DNA from: an uncultured Verrucomicrobiota bacterium
Lineage (GTDB): Bacteria > Verrucomicrobiota > Kiritimatiellia > RFP12 > UBA1067
Direction of reading: 5' to 3'
DNA length: 28,449 bases
Assembly (NCBI GenBank): GCA_937901395.1
Contig: CALCDB010000024.1
Coordinates: forward strand, 1-28,449
Positions within the stretch are counted from its first letter, which is position 1, and every line of letters starts with the position of its first letter. Positions 7,297 to 16,200 of the stretch are shown piece after piece. The translations under genes were made by a program, and so were the position numbers. The notes beneath the pieces were generated by a model. The model had not been told where the DNA came from and ran no database searches. It saw nothing but the letters and a program-made list of their open reading frames with translations.

Positions 7297-8541
7297 TCAG
7301 TCGATGTCCACTTCGATTGGAATATCTGTTTCGATTATCTTGTTTAGCGCGCGCTTGAATCCACCCGCATTGAAGAGCGGCGCATCAGTGGAAATCTTGT
7401 ATTTCAAGGCCTGTATGTATTCGCGGTCTTGCCATGAGAGCGGGCGCGTCGAGAAGATTGGCAGGATGGGCCTGCCCACATGATCCTTGGGATACTCCAC
7501 CCCCGCTTGCTGTATCAACAATAGTCCGCCAACCTTGGAGCCCGAACGCTCGCCAATCATCAACTCGATGAACAACGGCTTTCCCGCCTCGACCTCGAAC
7601 CAATCGCCGGGAACCAATGGACTGACGATACCATGAAACCCGGCCCATTTTCCGCAACACGCGGCGTCGGTGGGCGCCCAGCCGGTAATGCGACGCGGCT
7701 TTAATTTCTTGCCGCCTCCCCAATTCGCCTCAAGCACCACTTTGTGATCGAGCCGGACAACCAACTGGTCGTCGAAATAACCAACGAACCGATAACGCCC
7801 AGCGGCTTCCGGAACTATCGCGCCCTTGTAATAAGCCGCCCAGCCTCGTGACTGCATCAACTCTTCCGCGCCGAACGCCTTGGGGCCATTCTCCGCTGGC
7901 TGCCTGCGCATCAGCAAATGCGTAAAGGCCATCGCCTTGGGTGGACGATAAAAGCGCGCCAACGCCTGCTCGCTGAAATCGCCTTCCACTAAACTGCGCG
8001 CATCCGACCAATATCCATCATCGGTGTAGTCAACTCGATTTACGCCAGCGGAATCACGCTTGAAATCAATGAGCCGTCCAATCAAAGCCCCCTCGATGAA
8101 ACTCCCGCTCGCGCCCACGTCAATGCGCATGCCAAAATCGCCGCCCTCGCCATTATCGAAGCCACGCAACTTCGTCGAAGACGAAATCGCATCCATATTC
8201 ACCACGCTCGGCGTCGCCATTACCTTGCTCACATCTGGCACTGATTGCACAACAACATCGTCTACGGCGGGAAGACTCTCGGCGACATTCGGCAATTTGA
8301 ACTCTATTTCCTCCTCTTCCGCCGGCAATGGCTCATCCTCTAACTCAATATCCTCGGATGGCTCGTTTAATATGGGGAATGACTCCTCTTCCTGTATATC
8401 CGTAAGATCGTATTCCACTACGTTCAATTCGCGCTCGAAACGAAGCGTCAGTAATATAAGGAATATCAGTAGCGGGATGGCGATTGCCGATATTAGCGGC
8501 AAGGCGCGTGGTCTGGAAAAGCGATGGCGCCTACTCGTCAC
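7297..8541 (-). CDS. TonB-like transducer with C-terminal PA14-like domain (paralogue B)
   Basis: This 414-residue protein has a short basic N-terminus and one membrane helix (about 13-33). An acidic linker follows (about 45-82, including EEESFP and PAEEEEIEF). The linker and anchor resemble TonB-type transducers. The C-terminal half contains a PA14-like beta domain (about 232-345) with GWAAYYKGAIVPEAAGRYRF, GYFDDQLVV and KVVLEANW, typical of sugar- or glycan-binding PA14 folds. It is a paralogue of the protein at 9251-10621, sharing for example RYRFVGYFD and SRPLS. The GTG start overlaps the upstream stop as GTGA. It probably spans from the inner membrane into the periplasm and is driven by ExbB/ExbD. 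Ligand and function are unknown. It lacks the classical TonB C-terminal domain. Confidence 0.8.
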   Translation of the reverse strand: MTSRRHRFSRPRALPLISAIAIPLLIFLILLTLRFERELNVVEYDLTDIQEEESFPILNEPSEDIELEDEPLPAEEEEIEFKLPNVAESLPAVDDVVVQSVPDVSKVMATPSVVNMDAISSSTKLRGFDNGEGGDFGMRIDVGASGSFIEGALIGRLIDFKRDSAGVNRVDYTDDGYWSDARSLVEGDFSEQALARFYRPPKAMAFTHLLMRRQPAENGPKAFGAEELMQSRGWAAYYKGAIVPEAAGRYRFVGYFDDQLVVRLDHKVVLEANWGGGKKLKPRRITGWAPTDAACCGKWAGFHGIVSPLVPGDWFEVEAGKPLFIELMIGERSGSKVGGLLLIQQAGVEYPKDHVGRPILPIFSTRPLSWQDREYIQALKYKISTDAPLFNAGGFKRALNKIIETDIPIEVDID

Positions 8542-9248
8542 TCCGAAAGCAGATGATCCGCCCAGCTCTTCTTACGCACTGGCTTGGCCGATAACTTGCG
8601 CCATATCTTAAGCGCCTTGACGGCCTTTGACTTGTTGCGTGGAGTGCCAATGCCATAATAGCTGCAAACCGCGCACATGAAAATGGCATCCGATATACCA
8701 GCCGCCCCGGCGGTTTTGAAATAATCAAACATCTTTTCGTCGGTATATCCGCCCTTCCCCTGATTCGCCTCGGTGAAGACCGCCGCCGCTACTTCTCCTT
8801 TCGCGACCGCGCTACCGCCTCGCGCCGCCAGTTCCCACTTCTTCAAGCCCTTGATGAAATCCTTCGGAACATCCGCCACATATTTGCCTTGCGTTGGAAA
8901 CACATGCGGCCCAACATGCGGCGACCCATTCCACTCGGTGCCAAACGCCGAAGACGATGGCGATGCGCCTGACGACGCCTTTTGCTTTTCGTGATGATAG
9001 TAAACCGGACCTATCTTGCCATTGAGACAGCGCATTACGTTCAGATGCGCCTCATGACCAGAACCGACCACGAACTCTTCGTCAATCATATCGCACTTGT
9101 CCACCAACTCCGAAAGAATCCTTCCTCCAGTCAACTTCGTGCCTTCCGAAAAAATCTTTTCCGCATCAGGCACATCATCGTCGGCAAACGTCACCGATGT
9201 CGATAGCACTACAAGGAATGCTACTAAAAGGAACCTAACTTTAGCCAT
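8538..9248 (-). CDS. Secreted Sel1-like repeat protein of unknown function
   Basis: This 236-residue protein has a clear signal peptide (MAKVRFLLVAFLVVLSTSVTFA, cleavage near 22) and is therefore expected in the periplasm. Its C-terminal part (about 173-212: DYFKTAGAAGISDAIFMC followed by SYYGIGTPRNKSKAV) looks like a Sel1-type helical repeat, a fold used for protein-protein contacts. The middle has a Ser/Pro/Gly-rich stretch (about 91-120). It lies between the two TonB/PA14 paralogues, 2 bases from one and overlapping the other by 4, so it is probably part of the same complex. There is no good Shine-Dalgarno, suggesting coupling to the upstream gene. I do not recognise the family beyond the repeat. 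Confidence 0.75.
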   Translation of the reverse strand: MAKVRFLLVAFLVVLSTSVTFADDDVPDAEKIFSEGTKLTGGRILSELVDKCDMIDEEFVVGSGHEAHLNVMRCLNGKIGPVYYHHEKQKASSGASPSSSAFGTEWNGSPHVGPHVFPTQGKYVADVPKDFIKGLKKWELAARGGSAVAKGEVAAAVFTEANQGKGGYTDEKMFDYFKTAGAAGISDAIFMCAVCSYYGIGTPRNKSKAVKALKIWRKLSAKPVRKKSWADHLLSE

Positions 9249-9250
9249 TC

Positions 9251-10621
9251 TCAGATATCGACACCAACTTCCACGTCGTCCTTAATCATCTCTTCCTTGG
9301 CCTTCTTGTTAGGACGTCCATTGAACACTGGCGACTCCACCATGAATTTATAGCCATCAGCAGCAATCTTATCCTTCTCCGCCACTGAAAGCGGACGCGA
9401 TGCAAAAAGCGGCAACTTGAGACGCTCCATCTCCTTAATGGTACCTGATGCAGTCCTCACCTTCTCGGTAATCTTCTCGTATTTTACGCCTTCTTGCTGA
9501 ATTAAAAGCGCACCGCAACAAATACCACCTTGAGTTTCGCCAAGTGCAATTTCAATCTTAAGCGGCTTATTCACATCAGCATCAAACCAATCACCAACCG
9601 TCATCAACGAATTGCCCTGTGGTGCCTGCCACTTGTCAAGATATTCCGAATCAGATGGCTTCCACCCTGCAACACGACCAGCACTCATCGAAGGATTATT
9701 CTTATTCTGCATTCCTTCTCCCCAAGCCGATTCTAGCACAACTTTACCATTGATTTTCACCACGATAAACTCGTCAAAGTAACCGACAAAACGATAACGC
9801 GCCTTCTCAACTGGTTTAAGTTCGCCTACATAATATGCCATCCAGCCAGAACCGCCAAAATCCTTCGCACCAAAGCACTCTGGCCCGACCTCGGCCCTCG
9901 TCGTCGGCGGAATGTTCACCTTGGTAAGCGCAACCTTTTTATTCGGCACATAATACTTAGAAAGCGCCTTGGCGGAAAAATTATCCGTTGCAAGCTCCTT
10001 AAGTTGTCCCCACGACTTGCGCTTGTCATAAGGAATCTGATTACCGTCGCCATCGCGCTTCAAGTCGACCAATACGCCGATGAGACAACCCTCGACATTC
10101 TGCCCGCCGCCAATCACGGTTCCGAATCCACCCTCGTCGCCATCGCCGATGCCACGCATCTTCGCTCCGGGGATGTTCATGCTCACTGGGCTCGGCATCG
10201 CCGCGACCTTATCGGGCTCTCCGCCCGGATTGGGGCTCGGCGGAGCGGGGTTGGCGATCGTGGGGGTAGTAACATCGACATTTACATCCACATCCTGCGT
10301 CATGTCGATTTCCTCTGGTGGCGGCGGCTCCTCTACCGGCTCGTCAATCGGAGCTTCGTCCTTCGCCAGCTCGACGTTGATCACAAGTTCTGGCGCCGAA
10401 GTGACCGCCGTAAGCACTATAAGAATTATCACGCCCAATATCGGCACGATAATAGCGATAATCGGCGCCTTGAGGCGTTGAAACTCAAGACGCGCCAATT
10501 TATACTCTCGCGAATTCTTAGGTTGCTTAAGACCCTTGAGCATATCGCCAAGGCGCTTGAAGAAACCTCGCTCGTCGTATTGTTTAGAAATCTCATCTAT
10601 ATCAACGCCACCCTCGCTCAT
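9251..10621 (-). CDS. TonB-like transducer with C-terminal PA14-like domain (paralogue A)
   Basis: This 456-residue protein has a cytoplasmic N-terminal tail of about 50 residues and one membrane helix (about 53-75). A Pro/Glu-rich linker follows (about 88-135: DEPVEEPPPPEEI), as in TonB. The PA14-like domain (about 259-375) carries GWMAYYVGELKP, RYRFVGYFDEF and INGKVVLES. Paralogue B has the same order but lacks the long cytoplasmic tail. Both end in a similar segment after LFASRPLS/IFSTRPLS. It sits 13 bases after the second exbD with a strong GGGAGGGGG site, the position normally held by tonB. I infer that it transmits proton-motive force to a PA14 head in the periplasm. What it binds is unknown. 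Confidence 0.82.
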   Translation of the reverse strand: MSEGGVDIDEISKQYDERGFFKRLGDMLKGLKQPKNSREYKLARLEFQRLKAPIIAIIVPILGVIILIVLTAVTSAPELVINVELAKDEAPIDEPVEEPPPPEEIDMTQDVDVNVDVTTPTIANPAPPSPNPGGEPDKVAAMPSPVSMNIPGAKMRGIGDGDEGGFGTVIGGGQNVEGCLIGVLVDLKRDGDGNQIPYDKRKSWGQLKELATDNFSAKALSKYYVPNKKVALTKVNIPPTTRAEVGPECFGAKDFGGSGWMAYYVGELKPVEKARYRFVGYFDEFIVVKINGKVVLESAWGEGMQNKNNPSMSAGRVAGWKPSDSEYLDKWQAPQGNSLMTVGDWFDADVNKPLKIEIALGETQGGICCGALLIQQEGVKYEKITEKVRTASGTIKEMERLKLPLFASRPLSVAEKDKIAADGYKFMVESPVFNGRPNKKAKEEMIKDDVEVGVDI

Positions 10622-10634
10622 AGCCCCCTCCCAA

Positions 10635-11045
10635 TCAATAGGTGAAAATACTCACGCTGTAAAGCTCGTTATAGTAACAGGCGTCCAACACATTTACCAA
10701 CGCCTTGTGCGGGCTCGTAGTGGAACACTTTACGATAATCGGCGTGGTCTTTGACGTGCGCGCGATATCCGCAAGGTTCTGCCTAAGCTCGCCTATCGTC
10801 TTCATCTCCCGGCGATTATAGAGAATCGTTCCGTTGATACCATGGCCAGGACCAATCTCAATCGTGACCGTAACATCCGCAGGAGGCGTGGAATTATCGG
10901 TCGAAGGCGAAGGACGATTCGCATTTAACTTGGTAAACAAATCCTCTTGCTTTATCGTCACGACGAAAAAGATGATGAGCTCAAAGACGACGTCAATCAT
11001 CGGCGTCATATCCAAAGCCGGGTTTTCTTGAGGTTTTCTCGCCAT
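10635..11045 (-). CDS. exbD: ExbD/TolR-family proton-channel subunit (second copy)
   Basis: This is a 136-residue inner-membrane protein with one N-terminal helix and a periplasmic domain. It works with ExbB to turn proton flow into movement of a transducer. The family core LDMTPMIDVVFELIIFFVVT (11-30) contains the proton-carrying Asp18. The start at 11045 follows the upstream exbD stop by one base with GGGGGG as ribosome-binding site. A longer frame from 11213 only overprints that gene. Its first 30 residues are almost the same as in the upstream ExbD (one change at residue 5) and the DNA there is 89/90 identical, yet the periplasmic domains share little. It lacks the first copy's long C-terminal extension. 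Confidence 0.92.
   Translation of the reverse strand: MARKPQENPALDMTPMIDVVFELIIFFVVTIKQEDLFTKLNANRPSPSTDNSTPPADVTVTIEIGPGHGINGTILYNRREMKTIGELRQNLADIARTSKTTPIIVKCSTTSPHKALVNVLDACYYNELYSVSIFTY
10956..11045 (-). repeat. 90-bp direct repeat at exbD 5' end, copy in second exbD
   Basis: It matches 11500-11589 at 89 of 90 bases, offset 544. The sole difference changes codon 5 (Pro here, Ala in the other). The repeat runs from the start codon through the membrane helix and stops at codon 30. Confidence 0.97.
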
Positions 11046-11046
11046 C

Positions 11047-11589
11047 TTAATTGCCCCCCTTCCGACCTCGGAGCTGTTTACGGTGATTGCTAAGGCCTGG
11101 ATACTTCTTATCCACCGACTCCATCGTCTTGGGCTTGAACCAATCCTTGGAGCTCCTATCCTCGCCGACCGCAACGAATGATATCTTCCATATTCCGGCC
11201 GCCGTACAGGCATTCATTACTTGCGCCACCGCTCCATGCTGAACCGCGTAATCGGCGCGAATCATCACCGGGAATTCTCCGACCAATTCCTTGCGCTTCT
11301 TGATACGTTCCTGAATCTCCAATGGAGTGACATCCTTATCACCCATGGAGATACGGGCCTGCCCCTTCTTCGGCCCGCTCAATCTGACACCAATATCAAT
11401 CTCCATACGCGTGTCAGGGAGTTGCTCTGGCGTTAGAACGATGCCGCATTTGCCGTCTTCAAGCACCACCGTCTCGTCTTTCTTCTGGGCTTCGACCAGC
11501 GTCACGACGAAAAAGATGATGAGCTCAAAGACGACGTCAATCATCGGCGTCATATCCAAAGCCGGGTTTTCTTGAGCTTTTCTCGCCAT
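11047..11589 (-). CDS. exbD: ExbD/TolR-family proton-channel subunit (first copy, extended)
   Basis: This is a 180-residue inner-membrane protein of the ExbD/TolR family. The cytoplasmic end is MARKAQENPA, followed by the membrane helix with MTPMIDVVFELIIFF and proton-carrying Asp18. The periplasmic domain includes VMIRADYAVQHGAVAQVMNA (about 107-126), which is the usual ExbD dimer fold. The last 40 or so residues (DRSSKDWFKPKT to the Lys/Arg-rich end) extend past the usual family length of about 135-145. It lies 10 bases after exbB with a GAGG site, and one base before the second exbD. Two ExbD proteins with one ExbB suggest a hetero-ExbD stator, or alternative stators for the two transducers. 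Confidence 0.93.
   Translation of the reverse strand: MARKAQENPALDMTPMIDVVFELIIFFVVTLVEAQKKDETVVLEDGKCGIVLTPEQLPDTRMEIDIGVRLSGPKKGQARISMGDKDVTPLEIQERIKKRKELVGEFPVMIRADYAVQHGAVAQVMNACTAAGIWKISFVAVGEDRSSKDWFKPKTMESVDKKYPGLSNHRKQLRGRKGGN
11500..11589 (-). repeat. 90-bp direct repeat at exbD 5' end, copy in first exbD
   Basis: Partner of 10956-11045, 89/90 identical. It encodes the cytoplasmic N-terminus and the proton-conducting helix. Confidence 0.97.
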
Positions 11590-11599
11590 TACCCTTACC

Positions 11600-12406
11600 T
11601 CACGCGGCTACTCCGTCATCACCCTCGACCTGAACGTTGCGCAGGCCATTGAGAATCTCCATCGTCATCGCCGTCATCTTAAGCACAAGACGATTGGCCT
11701 TGTTACGAAGTGAATAGAATACCGTAACCGACGGAATCGAAACAATCAAACCGGCCGCAGTAGTCCAAAGCGCTTGGCCAATCGAACTCGCCAAAGCGGC
11801 CGCATCGCCAGCTCCGCCAGCAGCCAATGCTTGGAAGGTAAGAATCATGCCTTGTACCGTTCCCAACAAGCCCAACGAAGGCCCCAAGTTTCCGCAAACG
11901 GAAATCCAGTTGAGTCGCTGCTGTATCTTTTCCTGCTCAAGATCGGAAGCCGCCGTAACCGCCTCTTGAATTGCCTCGAATCCCTCTTCGATATGCTGAA
12001 AAGCCGCCATCACGATCGAAGACATCGCCGATGGATTCTGCTGACAGATTTCCATTGCCTTTACTACATCACCTTCTGACATCGCGCCGATGACGCCATC
12101 CAGCAAACGCTTGGGCATTAACTTCTCTGGCTTAATCAGCACCGAGGAGTCGATGGAGAAATAGATCGCAAAAGCTCCATCGGCGAACAATGCAAGCCAC
12201 AAGAGCATACCCACGACGCCAGAACCAAACACGATATCATAAAACCCGCCGTCAGGCTTCTTCTCGCTTGTTGCAGCGTTCTGCGAGATTTCCTCGCCGT
12301 TCTCACCCTTGAGCTCTTGTCCGAAGGAACTCAAAGCCGCCGCGGGAGCGACACAGGTTCCAACGAGAATTGCGATTGCCATTAACGATTTTTTCATCTT
12401 ATTCAT
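11600..12406 (-). CDS. exbB: ExbB/TolQ/MotA-family proton channel with N-terminal signal-like extension
   Basis: This 268-residue inner-membrane protein forms the pentameric stator that powers TonB-type transducers. A signal-peptide-like start (1-24, ending APAAA) is followed by a periplasmic stretch of about 30 residues. Three membrane segments then lie at about 62-84, 172-192 and 206-232. Family signatures are GNLGPSLGLLGTVQGMI (172-188) and ALWTTAAGLIVSIPS (212-226). The signal-like N-terminus is an addition to the E. coli form but is known in some ExbB groups. The ATG at 12406 has AAGGAAAG 6 bases upstream. It heads the exbB-exbD-exbD-transducer block. The AT-rich gap of 40 bases before it is the largest in the directon, yet I see no clear promoter there. 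Confidence 0.94.
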   Translation of the reverse strand: MNKMKKSLMAIAILVGTCVAPAAALSSFGQELKGENGEEISQNAATSEKKPDGGFYDIVFGSGVVGMLLWLALFADGAFAIYFSIDSSVLIKPEKLMPKRLLDGVIGAMSEGDVVKAMEICQQNPSAMSSIVMAAFQHIEEGFEAIQEAVTAASDLEQEKIQQRLNWISVCGNLGPSLGLLGTVQGMILTFQALAAGGAGDAAALASSIGQALWTTAAGLIVSIPSVTVFYSLRNKANRLVLKMTAMTMEILNGLRNVQVEGDDGVAA

Positions 12407-12446
12407 TTTATCTTTCCTTATTTTAGAGAATTAATAGATATTAGTT

Positions 12447-13205
12447 TCAAATTGACTTCGCTTCAGCGCGCAACTTTTCCGCGCGAACCGCCTGCCCGAG
12501 TTGGTCGAAGCAATCCGCCGCCTTGAGCAACGCTTCACGCCGCTCGGCGACGCACTCCGCGTCATTGTACATAAGCGCGACTCTAAGGTAGCCGTCACGC
12601 AATGCCGCCATAAGCTTGTCCGCCGCCCCGTTGGCACCCGCTACGAGAATATCCCCGCGCATGGTAAGCGCCGATGCTGAGGCCCTGCGATCTCCGCTCG
12701 TCGAAGCTTTCTTCAATAATTCATCGAGCTTTTCCCGCTTCCCGAGCTGCAGCAAACTTTTCCAATATGCCGGAGCAACTTCGCCAACATAAGCGGCGGT
12801 CTTGTCGTCGTTGATAATCTTCGTGCACTCATCATAGGCCTTCTGCGCATTATTGGCCGATAGATATGCGAGCGCGAGGTAACGGCAGGCGAACTTATCC
12901 CACTTCAACATACGATAATCGGCGCATATCTTGGAAAGCGTGGCAATCGCCGAAGCCCCCTGACCTCCTTCGACTTGGGAAATCGCCTTGTCCAATTCGG
13001 CCGGCTTGGGTATATCAAGCGAAGTAACATCCGCAAAATTACGCTCGATATTGATATTCCCCTTGGTGATTACGTACTTCTTATCACGTGCACGCCATTT
13101 GATATCACCGGTAACCGAATCGCTATTAGTTGAAAGCGTACCCTGAACCGCCATCAATTCCGTTGCCGACGCCACCGCCAGCGCTACTACCATAAGTCTT
13201 CGCAT
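12447..13205 (-). CDS. Periplasmic TPR-like protein of the ExbBD cluster
   Basis: This 252-residue protein has a signal peptide (MRRLMVVALAVASATELMA, cleavage near 19-20). It has an N-terminal, probably beta-rich segment (about 20-65: GDIKWRARDKKYVITKGNIN) and a helical-repeat C-terminal part (about 70-250) with TPR-like pairs such as YLALAYLSANNAQKAYDECT. It should act in the periplasm as a scaffold. The gene starts 15 bases after the 1040-residue TPR gene. AAGGAG overlaps that gene's stop codon, and exbB follows 40 bases later. Position and type imply a partner of the ExbBD machine. I do not recognise a named family. Confidence 0.8.
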   Translation of the reverse strand: MRRLMVVALAVASATELMAVQGTLSTNSDSVTGDIKWRARDKKYVITKGNINIERNFADVTSLDIPKPAELDKAISQVEGGQGASAIATLSKICADYRMLKWDKFACRYLALAYLSANNAQKAYDECTKIINDDKTAAYVGEVAPAYWKSLLQLGKREKLDELLKKASTSGDRRASASALTMRGDILVAGANGAADKLMAALRDGYLRVALMYNDAECVAERREALLKAADCFDQLGQAVRAEKLRAEAKSI

Positions 13206-13220
13206 ATTACTTATTTCTCC

Positions 13221-16200
13221 TTATGAACTTTTTTTAGCGGGAAGAACCGCCTTGGCCTGATTTATGCAATTATTGATTTCCGTAAGCGATTTTCCATTGG
13301 GGAATATTCTTAGGTACTCACTGCCAAAGCGAATTACCTGATCAGCCTGAGCCGGCCCCAATTTTGAAAGCAGCGGAACCAATGAAGCATACGCTCGTTC
13401 AAGATTGTCCACCTCGCCCTCTGCCATCTTCTCCAATGGATGCTCGGCATCCACGCCATGGGATTGGATAAAGGCCTGGAAGGTCGACGCCGCGCGCCCA
13501 CATGTATTAAGCGCATCGTCCTTGAGGTTCATCGCCTCCTCCGCTTTCATGCGATCGATAAGCACATCGCCTGACAGCAAGTCAAGCTGATCCTGCTCCC
13601 ATTGCGGTTTGGTTCTTGCCCAATATTGCCGAACTTTCTTAAGCGCGCCAATCGCTTCGCCAAAATACCGATTCCGCAACCCGGAGTCCTTCTCCATTCT
13701 GCCCTGCTCGCTCGCAATATCCACGAGCATAAAATTCACATCGGCCGCTAACGCCATCTTCGACAACTTCGCATCCGCCAAGAAATTGTCGATTACCTCT
13801 CTCGCCTCCGTAAACGACTTCTGCTTCCATGCGCTCTTCGCCTGCCCGACCATCGCCTTCGCGACAATATATTGGTGATTCGTACCGGCCAAGGCAATCG
13901 CCTTGTGAAACGCCTGACCCGCCAATTCCCAATTTTTCGAGTCAATCAAGGCCTCGCCGGCATTCAAGAACTGCAGATCCGTATATTTACCATCAGTTCC
14001 CAACATTTCGGCGTAAATGGCAGTGCCTTCCTTTTGCATTCCAATTTCAATCAGGCTCTTCGCGAGCTTAGGCTTGGCGTCACGGGCCTCATCGGAATCG
14101 GGGAATTTACGGGAAAGCGCATCCAACGCCAAACGCGACTTCTCGACATCTCCCAATGCGCTGTAAATCGTGCTTAACTTCACATACCCTATTTTAGTCC
14201 ACTTGCCATCGGGGTATGCCGCCAAATACGCTTCATATCCCTTTGCCGCATTCTTGCGGAACGATTCGACCTTATCGGCTGGTCGCGTCATCCGACTCCA
14301 GCATTCTGCCACCAGGAAGCTCGCCGCTTCCGCGATTGACGAGAACTCAACGGCTTCCTCCTTCGAGATCGAGGGATTCTTCGCCTCTTCCGCGGCCTTC
14401 TTGGAGAAATTGGTAAACTGTTGGATTGCGCGAACCAATTGTGCCGTTCCACGACTTTCCTGCGCGGCAACCGCCTCGGGAGTAGCATTGGTGCTGGCCG
14501 AAGTTAGCAACTCCAAGCCAATATCGCGATACAACTGCGCCAGTGCGGTCTGCCCCTGCATCTTGTGAAGTAGATTTTGCTCCACCTCCGCATATTTGAG
14601 CATCGCCTCGATCGCCGCATCACGATTGCCCAACTCCTTTTGACATTGCGCGATCTGCAAATATGCCGTCGCGTAGTAAATGGAATTGCTGTAATTATTG
14701 GCCACGATATTCCAAAGATCGATCGCTTCGGCGATCTTTCCGGCCTCCTTCGCCTCTCCGGCCATGCCCGCAGCCGTCTGCGCCGCCGATGCGTGATTGC
14801 AATAATTCAATATGAACTCGCGGCGCAAGGCGTTGCAACGCGCGGCATCCCCTCTTTCCTTCTCGAACTTCGCAACTCTCAACGTGGCGTCGCCAGCGAG
14901 CAACATCAAAGCGCGATTCGCGTTGCCTGCAAAGCGTTCGCCCAAATATCCCTCTACCGCGTCGGCATCCAATCGCCACGCATCCGCATGCGCGGCGTCG
15001 GTAGCCATCAAGTCGTGATAGCAACCAATTAGACTCTCAATCGCGGAAATGGAATCTTCGGTTTCCGGATAACGCGATAACACATCGAGGTATTCTTTGA
15101 CCGCCTCCTCGAAATTGCCCTCCGCCAACTTATCCGCGGGAACCCTGAATTGCATCGCGCGAACTTTCGCAACCATTTCCGGGGTTACCTGAGATTTGAT
15201 TTTCGCTCCATAGGTACTCTCGGCATAGGCCTTTATCTCATCAGCCAATTCTCCGGCTTTCGATGCCCAGGTGGATTCCGGATAACGTAAAAACACATTG
15301 AGCGCGTGATTATACGCCCCTTGGCCATCGCGCTTGCCGTTCTTCTGCTTCGCGCCGAACATAAGCGCCTTGATCGCTTCATCGTTCTTTTTCGGCTTCT
15401 TCGCCTCATTTTGCGCCTCGTCCCAAAGCAACTTGGCCAATAGATAACGACATTGCGGCATCGGCGAAAGTCTAAGGAGGCCCTTCGATCCTGTCGGGTC
15501 TTTGGCGACGATGCTATTGTGAAGATCCGATAATTGGGGCAAATAATCCTCAATAATTCCCTTGGCGCGATCAAAACGTCCGCGAAGCAATTCGATGTGC
15601 GACTTCATATTTACCGCCCGCCCAAAGAATATCGCCTCTTCGGGATGCTTGATTACTTCGTTCGCAAGCTTTTCGGAATCATCCAAATACGCGTTCCGCT
15701 TCTTCTCGTTGGTCTGCGCATTCACAAGCTGCAAATAAAGGTCGATGGTTTCGCACGCCATCATGCACCATTGTTGCGAGCTCAGCGGCGGCTTGATTCC
15801 CAATAGTCCTTTGTAGACATTAACCGCCTCTTCGCGATTATGATTTAGAACCAATATCTGCCCCCAGGAAAAGCAGGCCTGAATGTAAAAGGTCCGCATC
15901 GACTTGGCCCACGCCTTGTCCTTCCCCGATTTGGCCGCGTATACCTTGAAGAATTCGTCATATATCGCACGGCATTCCTTTTCGCGCTTAAGGGTATTGT
16001 AACGATTGGCGAATTCCAACTTCGCCGCCCAATATTTATCGCTATTGCGATCGGGCAATGCGGCGATCTTCTTCTCGGCCTCGTCAAACTTGTTAAGCGC
16101 CAATGCCGAACGAATTTCAATGGCGAAGAACCTCGCCTCCGACTCCGGCCAACGCTTCTTCGTCGCCTCGATTACCGGGGCGGCGATATCAACGTAATTT

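Noticed and set aside
11046..11213. Longer start of the second ExbD at 11213
   Set aside because: It overprints the first exbD. The ATG at 11045 gives a protein with the same N-terminus as its neighbour and a good ribosome-binding site.
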